DNA of 37,014 bases from Candidatus Woesearchaeota archaeon (GCA_018302335.1 JAGVZT010000001.1:67193-104206), one strand, 5' to 3'. Positions 22,824-31,662 are shown, counted from the stretch's first letter. Notes: generated from the sequence alone by a model not told the origin. Numbers and translations are program-made.

Positions 22824-22845
22824 ACATCCCGTCAAGCGGTAGGCC

Positions 22846-22854
22846 CTTATAAAG
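22846..22854 (-). promoter_or_regulatory. TATA box of the thioredoxin-lipoprotein/CPAC operon
   Basis: CTTTATAAG on the minus strand lies 23-31 bases before the ATG at 22823. Confidence 0.7.
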
Positions 22855-22945
22855 ACCGCGCAAACACCGTGCTAAATAAGGGAAAATCTGCCGACCCTGC
22901 TGCTCAAGACCTCATCCAGCGTGTCCAGACTGTATGGACCTGATG

Positions 22946-22953
22946 TATATATA
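22946..22953 (+). promoter_or_regulatory. TATA box of the korAB operon
   Basis: TATATATA lies 26-33 bases before the korA ATG at 22979. With the minus-strand box at 22846-22854 it makes the gap between 22823 and 22979 a divergent promoter region. Confidence 0.75.
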
Positions 22954-22978
22954 GCATGCCGGGAAAGCGAGATACCCT

Positions 22979-24736
22979 ATGAGGGAGAACGCGCTTTGCT
23001 GGCGCGCGGGGGGCCAGGCGGGCGACGGCATCATGACCGTTGGCCAGATGTTCGGTCGGGTCTGCAGCCGCTCCGGACTCCATGTCTGCGTCTCCGCGGA
23101 GTTCCCGTCCCTCATCCGGGGCGGGCACAACAGCGTATGGGTCCGGGTGGGCGGAGACTCGGCGCGCGCGCCGCTCCGGGGCACCGATTTGCTGGTCGCT
23201 TTGAACCGCGAGAGCATTGACAGGCACGCTGCCAGCCTCAACCCCGGAGCCGCTGTCATCTTCGACCCTGACCACATGGAGGTGAGGCAGGAGGAGCTTC
23301 CCGGGAAGCTCCTCGCCCCGATTCCTCTGGAGAGCATCGCCCGCCATGATGCGGGCGATAAAATCTACAGGAACGTGGTCGCGGTGGGCGCGACGTTGGG
23401 GCTGCTGGATTTCGGGCGCGACACCTTTCGGGAGGTGCTGCAGAGCCTTTTCGGTCGCAAAGGCCCTGAGGTGATAGCAGCCAATCTCGCCGCGGCGGAA
23501 CAGGGCTATGAGTCCGGTGCGCAGTTCAGCGAGCAGTACCCGCATAGGCTCAGGGCGCAGCCTGCGGAGAAGAGGATGCTCCTGACCGGCAATCATGCCA
23601 TCGCGATGGGCGCGCTGGCTGCGGGCTGCCGGTTCTACAGCGCCTATCCGATGACGCCCGCGAGCGAGTTGCTGCACTTCCTCGCCCGGGTGGAGCGGGA
23701 GCAGGGCATCGTGGTGCGGCAATCCGAGGACGAGATTGCGGCGCTCTGCATGGCGCTCGGCGCCTCGCACGCCGGAGTCCGCGCGATGACCGGCACCTCG
23801 GGAGGAGGATTCGCTCTCATGGGCGAGGCGCTCAGCCTCGCGGGAATGAGCGAGACTCCCGTGGTGGTGGTGGTTGCCTCCCGTCCTGGCCCGTCCACAG
23901 GCATGCCCACCTGGACCGCCCAGGGCGACCTCCGCTTCGCCGCGCACGCCGGCCACGGTGAGTTCCCCCGCTTTGTCATCGCGCCAGGAGACGTCGGTGA
24001 GGCGTTCTCCTGCACTGCCCACGCCTTTGGGCTCGCGGAGAAGTACCAGGCGCCCGCGATTGTCCTCTCGGACAGATTCCTCTCGATGGGGTGGTGGAGC
24101 CAACCGCTGTTCAGCGGCGAGGGGCTTGTGCCCGAGCGGGGAAAGCTCGCGGATGGGGCGCTGCTGCAGGAGATGCGGTCCAGCTTCGGGAGGCCGCTCC
24201 GCTACCGGGAGAGCGAGGACGGTGTCTCCCCTCGGTGGTTCCCTGGCACCCCGGGAGGAGCGTTCTCGGCCAGCGGCAACGAGCACGACGAGAGCGGGGA
24301 CACCTGCGACAAGGTCGAGAACCGCAAGCGCCAGATGGACAAGCGGCTGCGGAAGATGGCCGCCGCTGAGAAGGACATCCCTCCCCCTCAGCTCTTCGGT
24401 GACGAGGATGCGGAGCTGCTGCTCGCCGGCTTCGGCTCCACGAAGATGCCGGCGCTGGACGCCCTTGAATTGCTCAGTGAGCGCGGCATTCCCGCGGCCT
24501 ATCTGCACGTATCCTATCTCGTGCCCTTCAAGGCCGAGGCTGTCCGACGCATCATCTCGGGCAGGGGGCTGGTTGTGGTCGAGGGCAACGCGGACGGGCA
24601 GCTTGCGGGGATGATTGCCGAGCATACCGGCATCATCGCGCGGCAGCGCATCCTGAAATACGATGGACGCCCGTTCTTTCCGGATGAGATTGCGAAGGAG
24701 GCGGAGCGCATCGGGAGGACAGCATGCACGAGCTGA
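22979..24736 (+). CDS. korA: 2-oxoacid:ferredoxin oxidoreductase, fused gamma-alpha subunit
   Basis: This 585-residue protein fuses the gamma domain (about 1-180: GGQAGDGIMTVGQMFGR, FPSLIRGGHNSVWVRVG) to the alpha (pyrimidine-binding) domain (about 195-585: LTGNHAIAMGALAAGCRFYSAYPMTPASE, IVVRQSEDEIAALCMALGASHAG, TGTSGGGFALMGEAL). This is the arrangement of the two-subunit KorA/KorB enzymes. The complex decarboxylates 2-oxoglutarate or a related 2-oxoacid to the acyl-CoA and reduces ferredoxin, in the cytoplasm. The ATG overlaps nothing upstream and has its own TATA box. The gene overlaps korB by 13 bases. Exact 2-oxoacid specificity cannot be read from sequence by eye. Confidence 0.92.
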   Translation: MRENALCWRAGGQAGDGIMTVGQMFGRVCSRSGLHVCVSAEFPSLIRGGHNSVWVRVGGDSARAPLRGTDLLVALNRESIDRHAASLNPGAAVIFDPDHMEVRQEELPGKLLAPIPLESIARHDAGDKIYRNVVAVGATLGLLDFGRDTFREVLQSLFGRKGPEVIAANLAAAEQGYESGAQFSEQYPHRLRAQPAEKRMLLTGNHAIAMGALAAGCRFYSAYPMTPASELLHFLARVEREQGIVVRQSEDEIAALCMALGASHAGVRAMTGTSGGGFALMGEALSLAGMSETPVVVVVASRPGPSTGMPTWTAQGDLRFAAHAGHGEFPRFVIAPGDVGEAFSCTAHAFGLAEKYQAPAIVLSDRFLSMGWWSQPLFSGEGLVPERGKLADGALLQEMRSSFGRPLRYRESEDGVSPRWFPGTPGGAFSASGNEHDESGDTCDKVENRKRQMDKRLRKMAAAEKDIPPPQLFGDEDAELLLAGFGSTKMPALDALELLSERGIPAAYLHVSYLVPFKAEAVRRIISGRGLVVVEGNADGQLAGMIAEHTGIIARQRILKYDGRPFFPDEIAKEAERIGRTACTS

Positions 24737-25551
24737 GCGTTGAGGACCTGAGCAGCGAGACCAGGCCGACGTGGTGCGGGGGCTGCGGGAACTACCCGAT
24801 ACTCATCGCGGTGAAGAAGGCAATCGCCCAGCTCGGCCTTGACCCTGACAAGGTGGTCATCGTCTCTGGAATCGGATGCGGCTCCAGCTTTCCCCACTGG
24901 GTCCGCACGTATGGCTTCCATACCATCCACGGCAGGCCCATCCCGCTCGCGTCAGCGCTCAAGATGGCGAACCGCGAGCTGACGGTGCTGGTCACCGCTG
25001 GCGATGGCGATACCTATGGCATCGGAGCCAATCATTTCCTGCATGCCATGCGGCGCAACCTGGACATCACCGTCCTTGTCCAGAACAACAACATCTATGG
25101 CCTGACAGAGGGGCAAGCCAGCCCGACAAGCGAGCTGGGCAAGGTCACGAAATCGACGCCGTACGGCGTGGTGGAGGCGCCCCTCAATCCGCTTGCGGTC
25201 GCGCTCTCCGCGGGCGCGACCTTCGTGGCGCGCGCGTTCTCCGGTAACCTGCAGCACCTCACCGAGATGGTCAAGGCCGCCATCCAGCACAGAGGAGTGG
25301 CCCTTGTCGATGTGCTGCAGCCATGCGTGACCTTCAATCCTGCGTACAGCTATGAGTTCTGGCGCAACAGGACCTACCTCCCGGGGCAGCACGACGCCCA
25401 GGACATCCACGCCGCACTCCGGCTTGCGCTCGAGGAGGACAGGCGTGCCCTTGGGGTGCTCTACCAGGTGCAGAAGCCCACTCTCCTCGACATGATGCCG
25501 CTGCCCAAAGAGCCTGGCAATCTCTCCAGGCTGATGGAGAGCTTCGTCTAG
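24724..25551 (+). CDS. korB: 2-oxoacid:ferredoxin oxidoreductase, beta (TPP-binding) subunit
   Basis: This 275-residue partner of KorA has the iron-sulfur ligands TWCGGCGNY near 16-24, SGIGCGSSF near 54-62 and a later Cys in QPCVTFNP near 205, and the thiamine-diphosphate motif GDGDTYGIG near 95-103 through QNNNIYGLTEGQ near 120. It lacks a separate two-cluster ferredoxin domain, as in other KorB proteins, so electrons would go directly from its one [4Fe-4S] cluster to ferredoxin. It overlaps korA by 13 bases. Its stop overlaps the stop of the convergent beta-propeller gene in a CTAG. Confidence 0.93.
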   Translation: MHELSVEDLSSETRPTWCGGCGNYPILIAVKKAIAQLGLDPDKVVIVSGIGCGSSFPHWVRTYGFHTIHGRPIPLASALKMANRELTVLVTAGDGDTYGIGANHFLHAMRRNLDITVLVQNNNIYGLTEGQASPTSELGKVTKSTPYGVVEAPLNPLAVALSAGATFVARAFSGNLQHLTEMVKAAIQHRGVALVDVLQPCVTFNPAYSYEFWRNRTYLPGQHDAQDIHAALRLALEEDRRALGVLYQVQKPTLLDMMPLPKEPGNLSRLMESFV

Positions 25552-27674
25552 CCCTCCATCACCACCGGCTCATCGTAGCGCTGCACGGGGAGCTTCACGC
25601 TCTCGATGAACTCCAGCGTCTCCAGGTCGTGGGCCTGCACTTCGCCGCCGGACAGCGTGTACAGCACGTCACCGATGTACATCGCGCGTCGGATGCTGTA
25701 GTCGCTTCCGTAATAGTATCCGCTCTTCTCCAGGGAGTCGTCCGCGACATGCGTCACCCGGCCGCGCAGCTTGAAGCCGTCGAGGTCCAGCTGGTAGACG
25801 TACGCGCCCTGGAAGACGTAATCCCCCCAGGCATGCAGAGGCACCCTGCCCGAGTACTGCTCTGGATTGATCTGCGCCAGCAGCACCGGAAGCACTAGCA
25901 GGCTCTTTTCCCTGGAGAACAGGAAGGCCTTGTGCTCGTGCAGCGCCTCGCTGTCCGTGCCGCGGTCGCCAAGCTCCACCTTGTCCAGCTCCTTCGGCAC
26001 CTCAACGTCGGAAACGTCGAACAGCGCCAGTTTCACGCCCTGGTACCAGGCGAAGTCGCCCTCCTCTGCCTCGATTGCCTCCTTGCCGATGCCGATGATG
26101 TGGTCTTCATCGTACGGATGCAGGTAATCCGAGTAGCCGGGAATCTTCAGCTTGCCTAGCACCTCGGGATTCGTCGGGTCGGAGAGCCCGATGACGAACA
26201 GCGGGTCCACCTTCTTGAAGGTGACCATGTACGCGCGCTCTCCCATGAACCGCACCGAGTAGATGCTCTCTCCCGGCGCGAGGTCCTCGACACTGCCGAC
26301 AACCTCCAGCTCGCCGTCGAGCACATAGAGATTGTTGCTGGATGTGCCGTCCCAGCTCTGTCCGCTCGTGGTCGCGATGCGGAAGTATCCATCGAACTCG
26401 TCCATGGAGAACTGGTTCAGCACCCTCCCGGGAACGCGGCCCTTGCCGACGTATTCGACATCACCATCCGCGATGCTCAGCTTGTGGATGTGGGTCTGCT
26501 CCTGCTCGCGCGCGACCTCGCGCTCAATCTCCTCCATGCGTTTCTGGAGCTTCTCCTGCAGGGCCTGCTGCTCCTCGGCGTCAAGGGAGTTGACATGCTC
26601 CTCGATGATGTCGAGCTTGAGCTGCTCCTTCTTGTACGCGGCGATTTTCAGGGCGTCGGCCTTCTGCATCTCAGACTGCACGGAAGACGGCAGGACCTCC
26701 ATCATGGCGTCCACCTGCCGCTGCTGCACCGTCCAGTAGGGCAGGTAGCGCTGGTAGACGATATAGATGCCCTCCTGGGAGACGAAGAGGCTCTGCGCAG
26801 AGCCCAGCATATAGACATGCGACTCGATGGGTCTGCTGTCCCTGTCCAGCGAGACGCTCAGCACATTGGTGTAGGTGTAGCTCTGGTCGGGAATGGGGAA
26901 GTAGGCGATGTCCGTCGCGGGAATCTCTCGCGTGACGCCGTTCTCCCGCACTGCCGGCAGCGGAATCGGCCCCGGCTGGTACCAGAGGGACTCCTGGGAG
27001 ATGACATAGACGAAGTCGCCAATCATGCGGGAATCGAAGTAGTAACCGTCCGCGGCGATGTCGCGGACTTTCTCAGGGGAGGAGCGGGAAGAGAGGTCGT
27101 AGACCAGCATTCTCGCGACCTGGGTGCCTTGTGGCCAGAAATCCGGTGCGATGCGCATCGACATCTCGGCGGATACGCCGGAAGCGGCCATGCGGGGGTC
27201 ATCTCCTTCGCCCTTTCGCCAGCCGTTGCCCAGGATGACCAGCCTGTCGCCGTTGATGTACAGCTCCTCAGGCGAGAAGTCCAGGGAGATGGTTTTCACG
27301 GTCTCCATCTCCTCCGCGGGATACGCCTTGACGATGACGACCTTCTGGCCGGAGACGATGTACAGGAATTCCCCGTCGCTCTTCACGATGTCCGCCTCAT
27401 CCACGCCCTCGACCTGCACGTTGGTTGTCGAAAAGTCCGCAGATTTCTCGCCTCCCGCGGTTGGCGCGGCCGCCGCCTCCGCGACACCGGCGCGCATCAT
27501 CATGACATCGCCGCCATACATCCCTCCCTGCTGCACGTTCTCCTTCAGGAATTCCTCCAGCTCGGCCGCCGAGCGGAAGAACCTCGGCCCTTCCGATGTC
27601 TCCGGGCTCTGCGGAGCACAGCTCAGGAGCAGCACCACCAGTGCGAACGCGACCATCCAAGGTTTCATGTCCAT
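25548..27674 (-). CDS. secreted beta-propeller-domain lipoprotein (COG4880-like)
   Basis: This 708-residue protein has a signal sequence with lipobox LLLSC (Cys19), then the signature TNVQVEGVDEADIVKSDG near 98-115 that starts the beta-propeller region of a family of secreted archaeal proteins distantly related to WD-40. Repeated blades with YIVSGQK, LYINGDRLVILGNGW and similar strands run to the C terminus. A long charged coiled coil (about 330-395, rich in Glu, Lys and Gln) interrupts the propeller. Function is unknown; calcium or protease association has been suggested for relatives only by context. Start 27674 has an AGGTGGT ribosome site; ATG 27668 is an alternative. Confidence 0.85.
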   Translation of the reverse strand: MDMKPWMVAFALVVLLLSCAPQSPETSEGPRFFRSAAELEEFLKENVQQGGMYGGDVMMMRAGVAEAAAAPTAGGEKSADFSTTNVQVEGVDEADIVKSDGEFLYIVSGQKVVIVKAYPAEEMETVKTISLDFSPEELYINGDRLVILGNGWRKGEGDDPRMAASGVSAEMSMRIAPDFWPQGTQVARMLVYDLSSRSSPEKVRDIAADGYYFDSRMIGDFVYVISQESLWYQPGPIPLPAVRENGVTREIPATDIAYFPIPDQSYTYTNVLSVSLDRDSRPIESHVYMLGSAQSLFVSQEGIYIVYQRYLPYWTVQQRQVDAMMEVLPSSVQSEMQKADALKIAAYKKEQLKLDIIEEHVNSLDAEEQQALQEKLQKRMEEIEREVAREQEQTHIHKLSIADGDVEYVGKGRVPGRVLNQFSMDEFDGYFRIATTSGQSWDGTSSNNLYVLDGELEVVGSVEDLAPGESIYSVRFMGERAYMVTFKKVDPLFVIGLSDPTNPEVLGKLKIPGYSDYLHPYDEDHIIGIGKEAIEAEEGDFAWYQGVKLALFDVSDVEVPKELDKVELGDRGTDSEALHEHKAFLFSREKSLLVLPVLLAQINPEQYSGRVPLHAWGDYVFQGAYVYQLDLDGFKLRGRVTHVADDSLEKSGYYYGSDYSIRRAMYIGDVLYTLSGGEVQAHDLETLEFIESVKLPVQRYDEPVVMEG

Positions 27675-27705
27675 AGTGACCACCTGGCAGGCAGAGGGCA
27701 GCGGG

Positions 27706-27715
27706 AATATAAATA
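27706..27715 (-). promoter_or_regulatory. TATA box of the beta-propeller gene
   Basis: TATTTATATT on the minus strand lies 32-41 bases before the ATG at 27674. With the plus-strand box at 27756 it forms a divergent promoter region. Confidence 0.65.
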
Positions 27716-27755
27716 CTCCGGGAAATGCGTCGCTCCCCGGCGACGGAAGCCCAAG

Positions 27756-27765
27756 CTTTAAAAAG
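27756..27765 (+). promoter_or_regulatory. TATA box of the winged-helix/macro-domain operon
   Basis: CTTTAAAAAG lies 23-32 bases before the ATG at 27788. Confidence 0.75.
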
Positions 27766-27787
27766 CGACGGATAACGTCCGGAAAGC

Positions 27788-28309
27788 ATGACAGACGAGG
27801 TCGTCATCGACCGGCAGACCCTGAAGGCGCTCGGCGCGGATACCCGGCTGGAGATCCTTCAGCAGCTCGCGTTCCGACGGAGGACGCTCGCCGAGCTCTC
27901 TTCCGCCCTGGAGATGAGCCATTCCACTGTGAAGGCGCACATGGAGGTCATGCAGGCCGCGGGTCTGGTGAACCGCCTGGATGAAGGTAGGAAGTGGAAG
28001 TATTACACCCTCACGGTCAAGGGCTACCGCATCGCTGCTCCTCAGGAGGTCAAGGCGCTCTTCGTGTTCGCGGTGAGCAGCATCGCAGCGGGTGCCATCG
28101 GCCTTCGGCTCTGGCTTTCTCGCGCGGTGCCGATTTCCGAGATGGCCGCCGCAGGAGCGATGGAGCGCTCCGCAGACCTCATGATGGCCGTCCCCAAGGA
28201 AGCTGAAACTGTCGCTCCGGACTACCAGCCTTACCTTCTCGGGGCGGCGCTGCTCCTCTCAGCCGGGAGCCTGCTGTTCATCGCGGCGCGGAGGCTCCGA
28301 TGCAGATAG
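27788..28309 (+). CDS. membrane-anchored ArsR-like winged-helix regulator
   Basis: This 173-residue protein has an N-terminal winged helix (about 8-82: TLKALGADTRLEILQQLAFR, LAELSSALEMSHSTVKAHME, AGLVNRLDEGRKWKYYTLT) and two hydrophobic helices (about 90-110 and 148-166) joined by a short acidic extracytoplasmic loop. Membrane-bound regulators of this layout are frequent in archaea and are thought to sense envelope or external signals. No metal-binding cysteines are present. It overlaps the macro-domain gene by 10 bases and is divergent from the beta-propeller lipoprotein gene, a plausible target. Ligand unknown. Confidence 0.82.
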   Translation: MTDEVVIDRQTLKALGADTRLEILQQLAFRRRTLAELSSALEMSHSTVKAHMEVMQAAGLVNRLDEGRKWKYYTLTVKGYRIAAPQEVKALFVFAVSSIAAGAIGLRLWLSRAVPISEMAAAGAMERSADLMMAVPKEAETVAPDYQPYLLGAALLLSAGSLLFIAARRLRCR

Positions 28310-28809
28310 AGGTCGTGCAGGGGGACATCACCCTGCAGGATACGGACGCAATTGCGAACTCGGCGAACAGCACTCTCTCTGGGGGAGGCGGCGTCGACGG
28401 AGCGATTCACCGCGCGTCAGGCCCGAGGCTGTTGGCGGCATGCCAGCAGGTCCGGGAGGCGCGATTTCCCAAGGGCCTGCCCGAGGGGGAGGCAGTGCTG
28501 ACTCCTGGATTCGACCTGCGTGCGAAGTACGTCATCCACGCGGTCGGGCCGCAGTATGCGGAGAAGGGGCGCTCGGCTCTCTCGCGCGCTTTCACGAGCG
28601 CCCTGCGCATTGCCGACGAGAAGGGCCTGAATAGCGTGGCCCTGCCTGCGATAGGCACGGGCGCGTACGGCTGGCCAAAGAAGGTTGCCGCAGAGGTGCT
28701 CCGCGAGGCGCTCGGGGCATTCCGGCCGAAGTCCCTGCAGCTGGTGCGCGTGGTGCTCCTCACCGCTGATGACTACTTGGCGTTCCGTTCAGAGCTCGAG
28801 ATGTTATGA
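28300..28809 (+). CDS. macro-domain ADP-ribosyl hydrolase (MacroD type)
   Basis: This 169-residue protein is one macro domain: VVQGDITLQDTDAIANSANS near 5-24, the GGGGVDGAIHRASG loop near 27-40, PEGEAVLTPGFDL, KYVIHAVGP and the second ligand loop AIGTGAYGWPK near 117-127. The Asn and Asp positions and Gly-rich loop are those of MacroD-type enzymes that remove ADP-ribose from proteins or O-acetyl-ADP-ribose. It overlaps the winged-helix regulator gene by 10 bases. No ADP-ribosyltransferase is visible nearby, so its in vivo substrate is unknown. Confidence 0.9.
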   Translation: MQIEVVQGDITLQDTDAIANSANSTLSGGGGVDGAIHRASGPRLLAACQQVREARFPKGLPEGEAVLTPGFDLRAKYVIHAVGPQYAEKGRSALSRAFTSALRIADEKGLNSVALPAIGTGAYGWPKKVAAEVLREALGAFRPKSLQLVRVVLLTADDYLAFRSELEML

Positions 28810-28830
28810 GCTCCTCCGCGGCGTCAGGGA

Positions 28831-30489
28831 CTATACCCCGAGCAGCCGGTAGCCCCCGAATGCCTTGCTGTCCGCGGCGATGCGCATCTGGCTCGCCCGC
28901 GACTTCTCCGGGGCGGGCAGGGCCGGCATGCGCATGATGTCTCCAAGCAGGATGACGTAGAACCCAGCGCCCGCAGAGACCTCGACATCCCGTACCGTTA
29001 CCTTTTGACCTGCGGCAGCGATGGGACGGACCTTGTCGTCAGGAGTGATGGAGAGGAAGCCCTTGGCGATGCACACCTCCATGTCGCCGAGATGGGTGAG
29101 GAGGCTCTGGAGCTTCTGCCGCACCTCGGGAGGCCACTCGGCCGCGACACCGTAGCGCTCCTCGCAGATGTGCGCGACTCGCTTGAAGACATCAGGCTTC
29201 TCCTCGCCGGGATTGCCATAGGAGAACCGGAAGCGCGAGGGCCTGCTGCTGGCTTTGATGACCTCGGCCGCGAGCGCCGTCATCCCACGGGAACCCTTCA
29301 GATAACCCTCCGCGAGCACGCACGGAACGCCATCCTCCCTGCAGGCATCCTCCACCGCTCGGACCTCGTCCTTGGTGTCCGAGGAGAAGCGATTCAGCGC
29401 GACCACGAGGGGAGCGGCGCCGGAGAAGTTGCTGCGGAGGTTGGCAAGGTGCTTCCGGAGATTAGGAAGTCCGGCCGCGAGCGCCTCCGTGCTCGGTGGG
29501 TACTTGCCGTCCTGCGCGTCGAGCCCTCCCTGGCGCTTGAGGTCCCTGACATTCACCACGGCCACCACAGCAGACGGCTTGAGCCCGGAGGAGCGGCACA
29601 CGATGTCCGCGAATTTCTGGCTGCCGAGCTCCTCGGCGAAGCCCGCTTCCGTAACGACATAGTCGGCCAGAGAAAGCGCCGCCTTCATCGAGAGGATGGA
29701 GCAGCAGCCGTGCGCGATGTTCGCGAAAGGGCCCGCGTGGACGAAAGCCGGAGTGCCTTCAAGGGTCTGCACAAGGTTGGGGTTGAGGGCTTCGAGCAGG
29801 CAGCCCGCGATGGCGTCCGCGCATCCGAGTTCCACCGCGCGGACGGGCTTCCCCTCTGTGGTGAAGCCCACCACCATCCTGCTCACTCGCTCCTTGAGGT
29901 CATCGATGTCGGAGGCGAGGGCGAAGATGGCCATCATCTCGCTCGCTGCCGTGATGGTGAATCCGCTCTCGTACTGCTGCTGCAGCTTGCCGTCCGGCGA
30001 GCGGAGGATGCGCCTGAGTCCGCGGTTGTTCACGTCCTCGCACTCCCTGAGCATGGGCCTCTTGACGTCCACCTGAAGGGAATTGCCCGCGTAGATGTGC
30101 GCCTCGAGGAGCGCGACGAGGAGATTCTGCGCGGCCGCGACCGCATGGAAGTCTCCCGTGAAATGCAGGTTGACCTTGTCCGCAGGAGTCAGGGAGCTCT
30201 TCCCTCCGCCGGTCGCGCCGCCCTTGATGCCGAACACTGGTCCCAGTGACGGTTGGCGCAGGGTGACTATCGTGGGTTTCCTCTTGCGGAGGGCGTCTGC
30301 GAGCGAGATGGCGACTGTGGTCTTGCCAGTCCCGAAGGGCGTGGGGGTCGACGCAGACGTCACGAGGATGAGCTTGCCGCGCTGCCGCCTCTTCGCGAGC
30401 CGCCAGTCCACCTTGGCGCAGTCGCCCAGGAGGCGGACGCTCGATGGGGGGATGCGCAGCGATGAGACGATGGAGCGGATGGTTGCCAT
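28831..30489 (-). CDS. fhs: formate-tetrahydrofolate ligase
   Basis: This 552-residue protein is a full-length 10-formyltetrahydrofolate synthetase: ILVTSASTPTPFGTGKTT near 41-58 (P-loop), LRQPSLGPVFGIKGGATGGG near 76-95, NLHFTGDFHAV near 105-115, FVHAGPFANIAHGCCS near 247-262, VVALNRF near 360, and ITPDDKVRPI near 475. The P-loop reads PFGTGKTT where bacterial enzymes usually have PAGEGKTT. It makes 10-formyl-THF from formate, ATP and THF. In archaea, many of which use methanopterin, it marks a folate-dependent one-carbon pathway. No other folate gene lies in the window. Its TATA box overlaps the end of the upstream channel gene. Confidence 0.95.
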   Translation of the reverse strand: MATIRSIVSSLRIPPSSVRLLGDCAKVDWRLAKRRQRGKLILVTSASTPTPFGTGKTTVAISLADALRKRKPTIVTLRQPSLGPVFGIKGGATGGGKSSLTPADKVNLHFTGDFHAVAAAQNLLVALLEAHIYAGNSLQVDVKRPMLRECEDVNNRGLRRILRSPDGKLQQQYESGFTITAASEMMAIFALASDIDDLKERVSRMVVGFTTEGKPVRAVELGCADAIAGCLLEALNPNLVQTLEGTPAFVHAGPFANIAHGCCSILSMKAALSLADYVVTEAGFAEELGSQKFADIVCRSSGLKPSAVVAVVNVRDLKRQGGLDAQDGKYPPSTEALAAGLPNLRKHLANLRSNFSGAAPLVVALNRFSSDTKDEVRAVEDACREDGVPCVLAEGYLKGSRGMTALAAEVIKASSRPSRFRFSYGNPGEEKPDVFKRVAHICEERYGVAAEWPPEVRQKLQSLLTHLGDMEVCIAKGFLSITPDDKVRPIAAAGQKVTVRDVEVSAGAGFYVILLGDIMRMPALPAPEKSRASQMRIAADSKAFGGYRLLGV

Positions 30490-30510
30490 GCGGCCTTCTC
30501 AGGCAAGGCG

Positions 30511-30519
30511 CTATTTATG
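30511..30519 (-). promoter_or_regulatory. TATA box of the formate-THF ligase gene
   Basis: CATAAATAG on the minus strand lies 22-30 bases before the ATG at 30489. It overlaps the TAA stop of the MscS gene (30515-30517). Confidence 0.7.
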
Positions 30520-31579
30520 CCTTCCGCACCAGCAGGGCCTGCGTGGGGTATGCGAGCTTTATCTTCTCCTTCCCGAAGCGCTCCAAAATAGCCAGGTTGA
30601 TGGTCTGCTGGATGTCCAAATACGAGTTGTAGTCGTTGCCCGAGATGTGGTACACGATTTCGAAGTTGAGCGAGAAGTCGCCGAGCTGCTTGAGGTGGAC
30701 GCGGGCCAGTTCGGTGCCCGGTTGGGAGGAGACAATCTCTTTCAGGATGCTCGGTATCCTCTTGACCTTCGCGAGCGGAGTCTCGTACACCACCCCTACA
30801 GAGAAGACCGCGCGTCGGCGCTCCATCTTCTTATGGTTGTGGACCAGCGCCTCCGTGAGGTTCTTGTTGCTCACCACAAGCTCGTCTCCTTCCGGCGTCT
30901 CCAGCCTCGTGGTCTTGATGCCGATGTGCTTCACTGTGCCCTTCTCGGCTCCGAAGACGATGAAGTCGCCCGGCTGGAAGGGCTTGTCCAGGTAGATGGA
31001 GAGCGAGGCGAAGATGTCCACCAGGATGTTCTGGAGCGCGAAGGCGATCGCGATGCCGCCCACTCCGAGGCCGGCGACGAGGGTGGAGACGTTGAACCCG
31101 AAGTTGGAGAGGAGCAGCAGGAGTGCCGCGGCCCAGAGGATGACCTTCGCGACCGTGCTGAAGAGGTGCACGACTGCGATGTCCTCCACCTGCTCGCCCT
31201 CCTGGCGGCTCGCCACCACCTTCTTCGCCCCGTAGTCGATGAGCCGCTGCATGGCCTTGACTCCGTAGTAGCCCATCACGATGAGGGTGAGGTAATGCAG
31301 TGCGCGCTCGACCAGCGGCGGAGCGAGCACGAACTGGAGTGCCGACACCAGCGCAATCAGGAAGTACGCAGGCCATCCCACCCCGTCGATTATCTCTATG
31401 ATGAGGTCGTCCACGTCCGTCTTGGTGCGCTGGCTGAGCTTCCGCAGGCGCAGCACGACGACCTTCTCGAAGACCCGCAGGCCAGCCATCACCGCGAGGA
31501 AGACCGCTGCAGAGATGATGAGATCTTCCACGATGATACCCGCGATGGAGTAAGTCGCCAATCCAGTGAGCGAGATCAT
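30515..31579 (-). CDS. MscS-type mechanosensitive channel
   Basis: This 354-residue protein has three to five hydrophobic helices in the first ~185 residues and then the MscS core: the pore helix ALVAGLGVGGIAIAFALQN near 164-182, followed by LDKPFQPGDFIVFG, KGTVKHIGIKTTRL, LVVSNKNL and the C-terminal cytoplasmic alpha/beta domain (VVYETPLAKVKRI). Such channels release solutes on hypo-osmotic shock. The length fits archaeal MscS-like proteins. Its TATA box GGTATAAATT (31601-31610, minus strand) lies 22-31 bases before the ATG. It is divergent from the HIT gene. Confidence 0.92.
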   Translation of the reverse strand: MISLTGLATYSIAGIIVEDLIISAAVFLAVMAGLRVFEKVVVLRLRKLSQRTKTDVDDLIIEIIDGVGWPAYFLIALVSALQFVLAPPLVERALHYLTLIVMGYYGVKAMQRLIDYGAKKVVASRQEGEQVEDIAVVHLFSTVAKVILWAAALLLLLSNFGFNVSTLVAGLGVGGIAIAFALQNILVDIFASLSIYLDKPFQPGDFIVFGAEKGTVKHIGIKTTRLETPEGDELVVSNKNLTEALVHNHKKMERRRAVFSVGVVYETPLAKVKRIPSILKEIVSSQPGTELARVHLKQLGDFSLNFEIVYHISGNDYNSYLDIQQTINLAILERFGKEKIKLAYPTQALLVRKA

Positions 31580-31600
31580 GCTCCCTCGTGAAATCCTGGT

Positions 31601-31610
31601 GGTATAAATT
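31601..31610 (-). promoter_or_regulatory. TATA box of the MscS gene
   Basis: AATTTATACC on the minus strand, 22-31 bases before the ATG at 31579. Confidence 0.7.
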
Positions 31611-31630
31611 TGTTATGCTGCTCGCGATAC

Positions 31631-31640
31631 CTTCTTAATG
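31631..31640 (+). promoter_or_regulatory. TATA-like box of the HIT gene
   Basis: CTTCTTAATG lies 23-32 bases before the ATG at 31663. It is weaker than the neighbouring boxes. Confidence 0.5.
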
Positions 31641-31662
31641 CCTCGACCCATCCCGGAGTGGC

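Noticed and set aside
22904-24625. 573-codon minus-strand open frame opposite korA
   Set aside because: Composition is Arg/His/Leu/Gly-rich shadow coding opposite a certain gene; no recognisable motif.
29005-30249. 414-codon plus-strand open frame opposite formate-THF ligase
   Set aside because: Antisense shadow of a well-conserved gene; no domain visible.
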